Assembly: GCF_022376445.1 (NCBI RefSeq)
Contig: NW_025955319.1
Span: 1 to 40,530 of the forward strand
DNA length: 40,530 nucleotides
From: Fomitopsis serialis
Taxonomy: Eukaryota; Basidiomycota; Agaricomycetes; Polyporales; Fomitopsidaceae
Direction: 5' to 3'
The notes beneath the pieces were generated by a model. The model did not search any database and was not told the DNA's origin. It saw only the letters and a program-made list of their open reading frames with translations. The translations under genes and the position numbers were made by a program. This document shows, in pieces, positions 1 to 10,791 of this stretch. How positions within the stretch are numbered: position 1 is the first letter of the stretch; each line of letters starts with the position of its first letter.

Positions 1-56
1 GGTGTGTCTCACTCTACATCATGACGCAAGGTCGAATAGTACTTAGCCCCGCTTAG

Positions 57-1147
57 CCCAAAGCCACCCCTGCTGCCCCTGCCGCCTCGACCAGCTCTGC
101 TGCGGCTTCAAGCCCGGCTCCCGCTGCCCCTGCTCCTGCAGCACCATCCCCGCGCCTGCATCGTCGACTCCTGCCGCGCCCCAGCCACCCAACGCGCCTC
201 TTCTATCACCAGCGCAGCCTGCGCCCGCTGCTACATCAGCTACGGAACGCGCCTTCTCTGACTCGAACTCGTTCTTGACCGGTGAAGTGCTCCAATCTAC
301 CATCAACAACATGATGGAGATGGGTTTCGAGCGGGAGCAGGTAATGCGCGCGCTGCGGGCTAGTTTTAACAACCCCGACCGAGCAGTCGAGTACCTGTTC
401 AACGTAGGTCTTATTGTCTGTCCGCTGCCCATCACCTGCTAAGCATTCCCGCCAGGGTATCCCGGCACATCTTGAGGCGGCTGCGGCGGGCACACCCAGG
501 GCGGTGCGCCGGAGGCAGCTGGTGGTAATGCCCCGCCGTACCTGCTCCAGCGGCAGCTCCTGGAGCGGCTCCTGTGGCCCCGCCCCCGCTTCGAACCAGC
601 CTCAGAACCTATTTCAGCTCGCCCAGCAGCAGCAGCAGCAGCAACAACAACAGCAACAGCAACATCACCCAGCGGCTGCTGCTGGTGTAGGTGGTGGTGC
701 GCCTGGGCTCAGCTTGGACGCGCTGATCAACAACCCTCAAGTCCAGCAGCTGCGCGATCTGATCGCTCAGAACCCTGCGCTTGCGCAACCGTTAATCCAG
801 CAACTCGCTGCGTCGAACCCACAACTCGCCCAGCTCTTTGCGAACAACCCTGAGGCGTTGCTGCAGCTGTTGGGTGGAGAAGGTCTCGGTGGTGACTTCG
901 GCGACGATGAGGGTGGCATTCCTCCTGGTGCGAACGTGATTCAGATCACGGAGGATGAGCAGGCGGCGATCCAACGCGTACGTGCTCAATAAAACTGCCA
1001 TCGTTGCTACGTACTGACATAGTTGTATCTGCAGCTGGAGGCACTCGGCTTCCCCGTCAGGCGGTCATCGAGGCATACTTCGCGTGTGATAAGAACGAGG
1101 AACTCGCGGCAAATTATCTCTTCGACAGCAATTTCGAAGACTCGTAA
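57..1147 (+). CDS. RAD23: RAD23-like ubiquitin receptor, 3' part
   Basis: Shuttle factor that binds ubiquitinated proteins and the proteasome, and works with XPC/Rad4 in nucleotide excision repair. Three exons are visible: from 57 (after an acceptor at 52-56) to 403, 456-977 and 1035-1147. In order they encode a Pro/Ala-rich linker, a first UBA domain (240-403, with [15 protein letters not shown]), a run of 13 Gln, the XPC-binding domain (about 700-850, with [17 protein letters not shown] and related repeats) and a C-terminal UBA ([18 protein letters not shown]). The N-terminal ubiquitin-like domain must lie left of the window. The reading frame changes four times (about 147-150, 490-500, 531-534 and 578-581). 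Each change is repaired by adding one C to a C run, so I regard them as assembly errors and not a pseudogene. The domain order is diagnostic for the family. Confidence 0.85.
624..662 (+). repeat. CAG/CAA trinucleotide repeat (13 Gln)
   Basis: Thirteen consecutive Gln codons, six CAG followed by mixed CAA/CAG, in the linker between the first UBA and the XPC-binding domain of the RAD23-like gene. The mixed codons should make the tract less prone to slippage than pure CAG. Confidence 0.9.
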
Positions 1148-2569
1148 AAGGTTGGCAGGGATTGGAAGTAGCTCCTAAGATTGTACATGCATGTATACGT
1201 ATTATTCGTACCGACTCTTCTCGTGAATTGTATCACTTCCAGAGCATTCGTCTAACGCTGATTACGAGCTGATATGTATACCGGGGTGTCATTTGAAAGG
1301 CATTCGACATGTTCATGGGGATAGGCAAGGCCCCGCCAAATGGCCTTAGCGCGCGGACAAGCGCCTTGTCCCGGCGGGGGCACGATTGATGGGCCTCGCT
1401 ATCGTGCCGAGATGCCATTATAATCGCTCGCAGATAGTTCAGCGATCATCGTCGTATTAGGCGCCATATCGAGCAGTGAATGGTACTACAAGACGTGGTC
1501 TCCTAGAGGGCCTATATCCACTGATCTTATACATAGCTCGTCGACGATAATGATTCTGAGCAATTTGTTGGTCGCCAATTTTTTATGGCATGTCGAGAAG
1601 TGCCCGATCTCACTCCATGCATGTCGAGATTATGTGTTTAACAAGAAGTTATGAAAATTTCGCTCCGAAGACTGAAATCTTCACATATTCAAACAGACAT
1701 CCCGTGCATTAGTTGGGCAAAATGTGGCTGTTGCGAGACCACGGACAGTGCGATGTTCATCATACTGAACGGTGTAAGCGCCCGCCCGGGGCGAGAGTCG
1801 CGACATTGTGTTTACCGCCCTCGCTGAGGCCTCATACCCAGATTTTTTGTGATTACTCTGGAGCATCTTGCCCTCTCATCATAGGAGTCCGTGAATGGGT
1901 GACCAGTGAGCCCCTCAGCTCGAGGTTTGATAGGTGTGCCTTGGCTTACATAATCAAATCCTCGATACATCGCGCAAGCGCCGTCGCAGTACGCTGTGGC
2001 GGCTGTGCACACTCGACCTGTTGCCTCAAACTAAAACTCACAAACTAGCTCGGCCACTCTCTTTGGACGCAGCCTGACCCGCTCCGCTTCGTGGAAGGGG
2101 TCGGATATACCAGTACACGTATATCTCCCATGGCATGCTTGGCCACAGTTCGTGCTGGTGCTGGATGCCCTCAAGTAGCACTTGTCAGCAGTGTCGACAA
2201 CTTGACCATGTCGCAGACTCGCCACGGCTTCCTAATCGCACCTCAAGTTCGCCTTTTTCCAACAGACATCAGGTCTCTGATGACGCTCAGCACATCTGCG
2301 TGGTCTTGGGTGTATGAGTCCGCGTACAGGACTGCCAGTGGTGAGAAGACCAGCACCCCGAATGTGACACTGGCATGTGTACGCCGTACAATGAGGATGC
2401 AAGAAGAATGGAAAATAAGTAGATGATGTCACTGTGAGGGATGTAAACGCAAACATGGAGGCTCAAGATTTGATGGTGCGCTCTTCTACTACGGACAGAT
2501 TTATCATTAACTATTGTTATTGCCAGTGCCTTCGCGAGCAGGCATGGATCCTGACTTCAAGTTGCCTGC

Positions 2570-3540
2570 TGACTTGACCATTTGTCTATTCACGCTCCCG
2601 CTTATTTGCTCACTCAACCACTCGTATTGAGTCATTGCTTTCCGCTTGCTCCGAATCTAGTGCTTGCCAGCTCATTTGCTGACCTACTCATACATCTGCT
2701 TGTCTGCCCGTCTGCACGCTCGCCCGCCCACTCGTCTGTCTGCCCGCTTGTCTGTCCGCCCGCTCATCTCAGGCTGTCCACCCGCTTGTCTGTCTGTTAC
2801 GGATGCGGCGGACAGGGTGAAGTCCGCCTACCTACATATATATTCTTCACTGTACAATAACCGCGACCCCCATCTCTTTCTCCCTCGTCCCGTTTAGCAG
2901 TAATACTTTGTCGTGTCACGTGTACATCTAGGCGTGCGTCTCTGCTGAAGACACGCACCATACGAAATAGACGCCAGACTTCTTAACATCCTACATCCTT
3001 GTCCGAGTGCGATTTCGCCGCGCCGTACGAACTAGGATCAAGTCCCTTCAACGTCGGGCTCCTCGCCCTTCGTCCTCGACGCGAGCTCCCCGCTGCGCTG
3101 TCCCTCTGAGTCGTCTCCTCGTCGACTCCGCTGTCGAGCTCCTCGCCGACTGCCAGTGCGCTCCTCGCGCAACGACTTCAACGCGGGCTCCTCGCCTCGC
3201 TCACGCCTTCAGCGGGCTCCTCGCCCTGTCACGACCTTTACGACCTTCACGACCTCAAGTCCGCGGTCTCCTAACGACCCACGTCCTCGAGTTCACGGCC
3301 TAGCCTGGCCCCCTTGCGAGAGCGTGATACCGCTAACTCTCACACTGTCCGCCCGCTCACCCACCCACTTGCCCGCCTGTTCATTCGTCCAGACTCCACC
3401 CGCTCACTCGCCTGCTCGTCTGCCCGCTCGTCTGCCCGCTCATCCGCCCGCTCGCCCACCAGCCCATCTGCCAATGCCCCTCGTCTGCACACCTGTATGT
3501 CTGCTCACACACCTGCCTCCGTACATACTACACGTGACCT
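2570..3540. repeat. Pyrimidine-rich degenerate minisatellite
   Basis: The plus strand carries loose tandem copies of C/T-rich words such as CTCGTCTGCCCG, CTCATCCGCCCG and CTTGTCTGTCTG at about 2690-2800 and 3340-3480. Between them (3050-3260) are spaced copies of GGGCTCCTCGCC and a short ACGACCTT-type array. The strand bias is strong. Open frames in the region encode only Pro/Ala/Arg/Ser-rich strings and are by-products of the repeat. Confidence 0.7.
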
Positions 3541-3574
3541 GCTCACATAACCTTCAAGTTGCCCTCGCCCCAAT

Positions 3575-3960
3575 GAGTCAACAACAACAACAATGACAAC
3601 CAGTCAACAACCAGGAGCCAATAACACTGATAACAACAACAGCGAGTCAATGTGTGAGAACAAGCGAAACGGCGGTCGACGAGCGTGAGTGTCCCGGGCG
3701 CGGACGATGCCCGAAGGGCAATCGCGTGAGGTAAATACACAAAAAACGACGGTATATATACCCCCTCCCCCTCTTATCATTGGCCAGGTACTATCGTGGC
3801 CGAGCTTGCGAGCTCGTCCCTGACCGTATGTTCCAACACAATGACCATTAATGACAACAGCAAGTCAGCGACAACGACAACAAGTCAACAACAATGGATA
3901 TGAGCCAATTTAAACAACAACAACAACAACAAGTCAAGACTCAACGTCAACACTAACGAG
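3575..3960. repeat. CAA-rich simple-sequence region
   Basis: Two clusters of (CAA)n and GTCAACAACAA-type words on the plus strand (3575-3650 and 3840-3960), separated by about 190 bp of unique sequence that includes the GGTATATATACC palindrome. No coding function is seen. Confidence 0.7.
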
Positions 3961-4534
3961 TCAGCGACAACAACATCCAATACATGCTAGTTGACTGTTG
4001 CTCAGGCTCATCTTTGTCTCTCCCCATTGATGATGTCCCACCCTCTGCCAAACCTGTAGTTTATTCGCCATCTCTGCACAGACTTGAAACACTATGAATT
4101 TTGGCAACTCAAAAATACATCTCCGAGTCGTACATATGCTCAACTTCAATCCGTGCGATGCCGATAAACAACGATCTGGGTCCATCTCGTGTAGATAACA
4201 CGGCACCTCAGCCGCCACCCGGCCGCCACAGCGGCAGTGATCTCGGCACATGTAGACGCTGGCCGCTCGAGTAAGGGGGGTTGCCCATCCCCAACATTGT
4301 TCAGACGGTCGTTGTACGGCTTTGGTGTTGATTGTGAGTTGTGGATAGGATCGCAGACTCCAGAGGTCCCTGGGGGTGCACTCTTCGCGTACGTCTTCGT
4401 CACGTGAGCGACACGACCCGCGACCGTGGCCGGACGCGTCGTGCAGCTCTTGCTAACGGCGAGGCTCGAGCGCGACTTCTACCTGCTTCCAACGACTCAT
4501 GTTGCTATAGAACGTCTTGCCAAACGTTTACCCG

Positions 4535-7500
4535 ATGTCTAGCTCGATCCGTGCACCATGGATTCACGACTATCTTCTTCAGGCAGCTGAGCAACATGGC
4601 GGCAGCCTAGTTTCTGTCGGATTGGAGACGAAAGGTCGCAGGGCACAGTTACTACAGGTGAGCATTTGACCAACTCATTACGTGCTGTGTCTCATGGATA
4701 CTATAGTGGTTGACATACCCTAGAGATGACGACGAGGAAGTCTTCATATGGGCGATCATATCTGACAAGGTCCACTCTGTCTATGTTCGGTTCTCTAAGG
4801 AGGCCGTGAAGTCCTTCAGGCAGTACGTCTGTCATCTCTCAGTAACAACATTGTAATTTCACCCACATATATATCTCACTTCATCTCGTGATATTGAGAC
4901 CATCTGGTAGAATTGCCGTCTGCATCACTGTGGTCTGAGTTGTTCAGGTTGGGTGTGGTTGGGTGTTCGTCTTCGTTCTCACAGTTTTGGCCGCCTTCTC
5001 TGTTCTGGCTCGTTTGCATTTGCTGACTTGCTTGCACATTACTTTCGTAGAAATCCTCTGTTCTCAGGGAGAAAACTCACGGAGTACCGGACAGCTATGA
5101 TCATCATCAAACAATTCCGCCCATTCTGCAGTCGTATTCCGCTGGGGTGGGACAAGGGCATGTCAAATAGCGTCCACGTCTGTCTAGAGGTCAATGACTT
5201 CGGCCTGTCGGGGGCGTTCAACGAGCCTATGTGGGGAAGTCCCAAAGCCATTGAACTACACTCGGATATTTCTGAGTGGGTCCAGGGCTTGCGGCAGGGC
5301 GGAGGTGCTGGGTACGCATAAGACTTGGACTGCCCATCTCAGTAAGCTGACGTGCCACGAAGTAACGTACTCAAGCAACGGAAAGCAGCACAACTGCAGA
5401 ATGCCGACGCAAACGAACAGGCCAAAGATGTGCAAGACGCTACGGAAGGTGCTTCGCATAACGAGGCGGCTCCGAAGGCGATCCCACGGAAAATCACGCT
5501 TGCGGCCAGAAAGACAGTTATCAAGCCCCTGGTTGTTACGACTGTCCAACGACCGGATTCTGTGCGCGTCGAGACGAAACTTGACCCAAAGGAAGCTTAT
5601 GAGCGTAAATGGAAGGCATGTACCCCTTGAGCAGTGCAGGCTTCGTGCTTACCCCCTTGTAGCCGTTTCAAGCCAGCAAGAAATATATGCCAGTTCCTGA
5701 AGATGTCAAGGAGAAGCTCCGGACGCTATCTTGTCAGTACAGTCAGATGCTTGGTCTTTCAATAGGAGCTAACCACTTACAGTCAACCTGACAACCACAG
5801 TTAGCGACTCTGGCCGATCGGAGTCCACAGGTGACAATGTTAGCGATGCACCCACACCGTCGTCGCGTATAAGGACGCCTCCTCGGAAACGTCGTCGTAA
5901 GCACTCATACTATGTTGAATGACCTGACTCACTTAACTCCACACTACGAGGTAGGGCGCGACGCGTTGGACCTCGAGTCGAGTGAGCCAGACAGTCCTGA
6001 CTTCCGTCACTCTGAGCTACCAGAGGAACCGCTGCCTGCCACCCCATCTCATTGGTCGCCGTCCAATCGAGGAAGTCCCCGAACGGACGCTGCGAGTCTA
6101 GCAGCGATCGACGAAGAGTCTGAGGACGATGTAGCCTCCGTCCGTCCCAACAATTCATCACCATTGCCACCAAGCAGAGATCCCTTCCAAGTCCTCCCTT
6201 CTCCTTCACAAGACGATAATGGCTCGCCTGTACCAAGGACAGCCCAGACGGGCGTTCCTGCTTCCTCTAATGCTGTTGCAGCTCCCGAGCCTACATCTTC
6301 CTACTTGAGTGCTCCAACGCCTGCTCAACGACCTCGTCCTGTGCCCTCTTCATCTTCGCCGCCGTTTCCCTCAACTGCGCAAGAAGTGTCAGTCTCCGCG
6401 GTCATGGAGACCCCTTTAGCTGCTCCCTTCTCTAGTGCCCCACCTATCGCTGCTTCCCGTCCACCTCACCTACGCCGAGTACCTCGCCCCATTTACAATC
6501 CCCTCTCCCCCGATCCGAACGTGTCTGGTCCTGGTCGGATTCTTGTACCAAACTCAGATACTTCTGCTTCGCTATCGCAAGATCAACCTTTCTCTCAGCC
6601 ATCGCAACAGGACAACTCGTCGCAAGAGAAGAGTCAAGACCAGAAGGAGCCACAACGCTCGCAGCAGTCGCTATCATACGCGTCTGAATCGCAGGGTTCG
6701 AAGTCGGATCCGAAATCCCAAGGTTCGCGGCAATCTCAACTGCGGAACGAGGTCACAGCGGCCGTTGAAGAGGCAGTCAGAGAGCCCGTGTCTCCAAATG
6801 TGGCCATCGCGGAGCAGTCGAAGAAGGTCGTGGATCGTCCTCAGTCTACAGACGACGCTCGACCGTCCAATCCCCCGGCGTTGGTGGCGGATGATGCTCC
6901 TGATCCGGGAATCTACCCCGAAAAGGCTGACGAGAAGAGGAATCTCATCTCCGCGAAGCCACCACCGGCTCGAATTCGGTCCAAGCCCTTCATACCATCT
7001 CAGCAAGTGGTTCCGGATAGCGAGAGCGAAACGGAACAGGAGAATACCGGTGACGAGCAAGACGAATTGGAATCCGCCGCTGGTTCAGGGGGCGCTTCAC
7101 GCCATTCTCATCCGCTTGACTCGGATGACGAGAGGACTAAAGCGATGGTCGACAGGTACACGGTCAAACGCACCACAGGATCGACGGTACAGAAAGTCCG
7201 CGAGCGCACCCGCCAAATGTCGTCAACAATAGTCATGCCTCCCGTTACTCCCAGCCGGAAGCAATCCTCTGTAGCTCCTCGACAAATCAGCCGTACGGAA
7301 GGAAGCGCCATGTCGCTCGCCCACAGTCACAGCTCGCATTTACCACTCCCTCCCTCCAGCCCCGACGTCTTCATGAGTGAATATTCGTTCCATGCGTCCC
7401 AGATATCCTTGCCGACCCAAGCTGCGCGCCGAAGAAAATCCCTACGCACGCAGTCCACGCCTAACGGTCCTACCACACCTGTTCGTGACACGCGCAGGTC

Positions 7501-8638
7501 TGGCTCTCCGACGGTACCTGCAACCGGAGTGGTCGACACTGGCTCCTCTGACCGAACACGAGTGGACAAGCCACCGCTACCGACTCACGATCCGGCCGCC
7601 TGGGAAATGCCTGCCTTCAAGCGGAAACCGACGTATGCACAGTCAGACAATACGACCTCCAAACCAGTTCCTACACCCCGTACCAAACCATCAAAGCGGG
7701 CAATCAGTGTGTCATCTGGCTCAGAACCCGACGAACCCCCTCCCAAGAGACGGAAGACATCTACTGCTGCTGCTCGTACTGCTGGCTGGGTGGAGGAAGT
7801 CAGCCAGAATTCGGCACCTCAGCTCACGATTGGGAAGAGTACCAATAGTGCACCTTGTCCCAAAGAACCCGACTCCGCACCCCCCGCTCCCAAATTGGAC
7901 CGCCAACCCGCAGCGGGACCCTCCACATTGACCAAGCATATTGACCTGCGGCGGAGCGCATCCATTGTGTCTTCTATCCAACCGATTCGGAAGAAGCGAT
8001 CCGATTCAGGACGCTCAGCCAGTCCTGACAAAAGCACCTCTGCGAAGCCCGACGTGAGGATGGTGAGGCAGCTATCTCCTGGGGGTTCGACGCCCATCGA
8101 AATCAAATATGTGACCTTCAATTCTGGTTCGGGACGATCGTCCTCAGCTTCTATCTCGAAGGCGAAGATGAAGTCTCGTGGCTCCGCAGACACTACGCCC
8201 TCCGTGCGAGACAATCGTACCAGGGATGTCCGTGCTGATGCTCGTCCGGTATCAAGATTGGGCGACCGGAGTCGGCCTGCTGAGCCTGGTCCGCCCACGA
8301 AACAAGCCACGCGTGTCCTTGCGAGACGCAGTATACCGAAGGGCACAATGGAGGCTCCGAAGCAGACCCCTGTGTCCACTGCCTCTACACGGATCCCTCC
8401 AACGTCGGCCGGCTCATCCTCTTCTGTGGTCAAGACCGAGGCAGGGCCGTCAAGAGAGGCCGCAGCACCTCGGCCACAACGACTCCTCGGTGGCTACGAG
8501 GTCGACTTTGACATGTCGGTCGAAGAGGGCGGGCCCCCGCTTGTGACCTGGTCCATGTTCCAAGAGATTCTCAGAACCACGGGCAGAGCTAGGCACAAGC
8601 TGAAGCAGGAGGCACGATCGAAGCAGGGTCGTGGATGA
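4535..8638 (+). CDS. tpz1: TPP1/Tpz1-like shelterin subunit
   Basis: Probable telomere-capping protein that bridges the single-strand binder Pot1 to other shelterin members and to telomerase. Exons: 4535-4657, 4707-4822, 5051-5311, 5363-5615, 5663-5732, 5801-5896 and 5955-8638, summing to 3,603 nt (1,200 aa). Residues 1-165 form a TPP1-type OB fold: APWIHDYL, AQLLQ, ISDKVHSVYVRFSKEAVK, EYRTAMIIIKQFRP and VCLEVNDFGL follow the order seen in animal TPP1 and fission yeast Tpz1. The remaining thousand residues are low-complexity and presumably disordered, with basic nuclear-import-like patches (PPRKRRR, PPPKRRKTS), an SQ-rich block at about 510-570 and a less biased C-terminus ending near TWSMFQEILRT. 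It is more than twice the length of Tpz1. Intron 4 (5616-5662) uses a GC donor. The start is the first in-frame ATG before PWI. The family call rests on the OB fold only. Confidence 0.75.
5616..5662 (+). other. GC-AG intron in the Tpz1-like gene
   Basis: A 47-bp intron beginning GCATGT and ending TTGTAG. The nearby GT (5620) would put the next exon in a frame that stops after 12 codons. Splicing at AAG|GCATGT keeps the frame through the remaining exons and makes the full coding length divisible by three. Confidence 0.65.
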
Positions 8639-8913
8639 CTTTGCGGCTGCCAATGTGGTTTTGTGCTCTTATCATTATTCATTCGCTGTAATGTTGCTGT
8701 GTACCCCTGCTGTCATTCTCGAAATCTCTCCGTCTGTGCCGCGCAATACAGTAATATCTCTGAAGCTGTCCCCCATCTTCACGCTGGTAATCCTTCAGTA
8801 ACTCAGTCAGACTTGGTCCGTTCAAGCTGGTTCAGCGCTTAGACTCATGCCCGAACCATGCCCATCTTGTTGCACCCGTGACCTCATGCGTCCACCCTCT
8901 ACCCGCCACCACC

Positions 8914-10074
8914 ATGTCCGAATACTGGGTCGCGCACAAGAAGTACTTCTGCAAGTACTGCAACATCTACATCGCAGATGACGCCCCCTCGCGGCGGCAG
9001 CACGAGACCGGCCTGCGGCACAAGGGCAACGTCGAGCGGTTCGTGCGCGGGCTGTACAAGGAGGGCGAGCGGCGGAAGCATGACTCGGAGGAGGAGAAGC
9101 GGGAGATGGCGCGGGTCGAGCAGGTGCGTCGCTAGACAAGCGTGCGCGTGCGTATGTGTGCGATGTTGACTTTCTGTGGGGCTGGTTAGGCAGCGCAAGC
9201 AGCGTACGCGAGGGACGTGGGCGCGGGCTTGGTCAAGCCCGGAAGCAGCAGCACATCCGTCGCTGCGCGGCCTGCGCCCGAGGCGAAGAAGCCTGTCCCC
9301 AGACCTTCGAACCCGTACGCAGACTATACTACGGCAGAGTCGCTAGGAATCACGGACCCCGACGAGGAGCGACGCAAGGCCGAAGCGGAGCGGCGGCTCA
9401 CGCAGGGCGTCGCGGGCGACTGGGAGGTCATCACCATCGTCGAGTCTTCCGCCGAGCCTGAGGGGGCAGAGCACGCTGGAGCTGCGGCACCAGAGCCGGG
9501 CCCGAGCGCGGGGATGAAGCGCGAGGCGGAGGCGATCCCGGATAATGAAGACACAAGGACTTTCAAGCTGCGCAGACGGACGGTTGGGGTCGGTCTGGGG
9601 GAGATTTACGACCCAGGCACGATACCGATCAAGGTGAAGAAGAAGGAAGAACCGGCTGACGAGGCCGTACCTGGTGCGGCGGCAGAGAATGGGCCCGCTG
9701 CTATTGGTACATGGACGGCGGTCGGTGCAGGCAGTACGATTGCGACGGAGAAGCCGAGCTGGTTTGCGAGAGGCTGGAATCGTCCAGGAGAAAGCAAGGC
9801 GAACGAGCCACCAAACTCAGAACTAGCCGCTCCTTCTGGCGAGTCCACTGTTGCGCGAGAGGGCCAGGCGGAGCCGGTGGAAATTGAACCTACTATGACC
9901 ACGATAGCCAAGGAGGAACCCTTAGCAGTGAATGATGTCGCGGCGAAAGTCGAGATCAAGGCCGAGGAAGCTCCAGTCAAACCTAAAGCAGACGCTCCTC
10001 CGGCGGGAGGGGGTATGTTCCGCAAGCGTAAACTGCCAGCAGGCGGGGCGGGTAGCAGGGGCAAGCGGACATGA
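8914..10074 (+). CDS. WBP4: WBP4/FBP21-like spliceosomal zinc-finger protein
   Basis: Likely nuclear pre-mRNA splicing factor of the WBP4 (FBP21) family, which joins the spliceosome before activation. Two exons, 8914-9123 and 9190-10074, give 364 aa. The start is the ATG immediately before a U1/matrin-type C2H2 finger: Cys13, Cys16, His30 and His36 in YFCKYCNIYIAD and RRQHETGLRHKGNVERF. A charged helical stretch rich in Glu, Arg and Lys follows, then Pro/Ala/Glu-rich sequence, and a basic end (MFRKRKLP). No WW domains are seen, unlike the human protein; this is usual for many fungal members. The gene begins only 275 bp after the Tpz1-like stop on the same strand, so its promoter is short. Only the finger is diagnostic. 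Confidence 0.75.
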
Positions 10075-10791
10075 TCCATCGGGCTTTCCACCGTCCTAGT
10101 CACCGAGCAAAGCATCGTTGCGACTCGAGTTATAGTTTGGTTAGTCCGACTACAACATATAACCGTGTTTATATCGATGCTGACATCCTGAATCTTGCCT
10201 GTTCCTACTATCGCATCAAGTTCCAGCCACGCTCATCATGGCATCCTCTGGTCAGTTGCACTACTGCACTGGCAAAGAGATACAGACAAGAGCTTGCGCG
10301 TAGCCAGTGGACTGGGTCACAGGCCTGGCAGCTGTACGTCCGGCGAACACGCAAGATCTCTTTGAGGAGAGATCACTTCAACTATTCGCGGCGGGTCGTG
10401 CACCACGAGCCGCAGAATGTGGGCGATCTAACTATTCCACTGATCAGACGAAGAGGTGTATACACATGTACACTTACGGATGACTATGAGAGTATCGGTG
10501 TCAGGTCATGCTGTATTGTTCCGACGCGGGTACCGGAAGCGGATGAGTCTGAGCTTCTGAGGCGATGTATGTGCGCGGCGGAACGCCCGCCCAACGGGTG
10601 GCTCGCACTCTGACTGTGACTGACTCGTCGTTCCCGCCCACATCGTCCCCGGCAGCGACATACTGTATCATTTCCACTGCGTTGTGCCCTCTTGATACTC
10701 CCGGAAGAAAGCTTATTTGAGCTCAACGGTCGGGAAGCCCTGCGAATCCCGTTATCTCTTCCCACTCAGCTTCTCTACTTGCACACCCATC
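10075..10791. other. Intergenic, 717 bp
   Basis: Holds the 3' UTR of the WBP4-like gene and the promoter of the R3H gene. An open frame at 10071-10613 has no recognisable feature and overlaps the previous stop. A word at 10486-10508 resembles one at 12363-12384 (see findings). Nothing else is seen. Confidence 0.5.

Larger units (their letters stand above)
1148..4534. other. 3.4 kb gene-free stretch
   Basis: I find no supportable gene. Reading frames here are short, overlap on both strands and show no recognisable domain. From 1148 to about 2550 the sequence is ordinary mixed DNA. From about 2560 to 3960 it becomes simple-sequence DNA (listed separately), with a 12-bp palindrome GGTATATATACC at 3751-3762. 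The last 500 bases upstream of 4535 should hold the promoter of the Tpz1-like gene, but I see no clear TATA box there. Confidence 0.6.

Noticed and set aside
1233..2456. Overlapping 60-110-codon frames on both strands
   Set aside because: Typical chance frames in G+C-rich DNA; no recognisable motif and no consistent splice sites.
2582..3596. Several open frames rich in Pro, Ala, Ser and Arg
   Set aside because: They arise from C/T-rich simple sequence; no start context, splice structure or domain supports them.
10071..10613. 180-codon open frame on the plus strand
   Set aside because: Overlaps the WBP4-like stop codon, has no domain-like sequence, and fills a normal intergenic gap.
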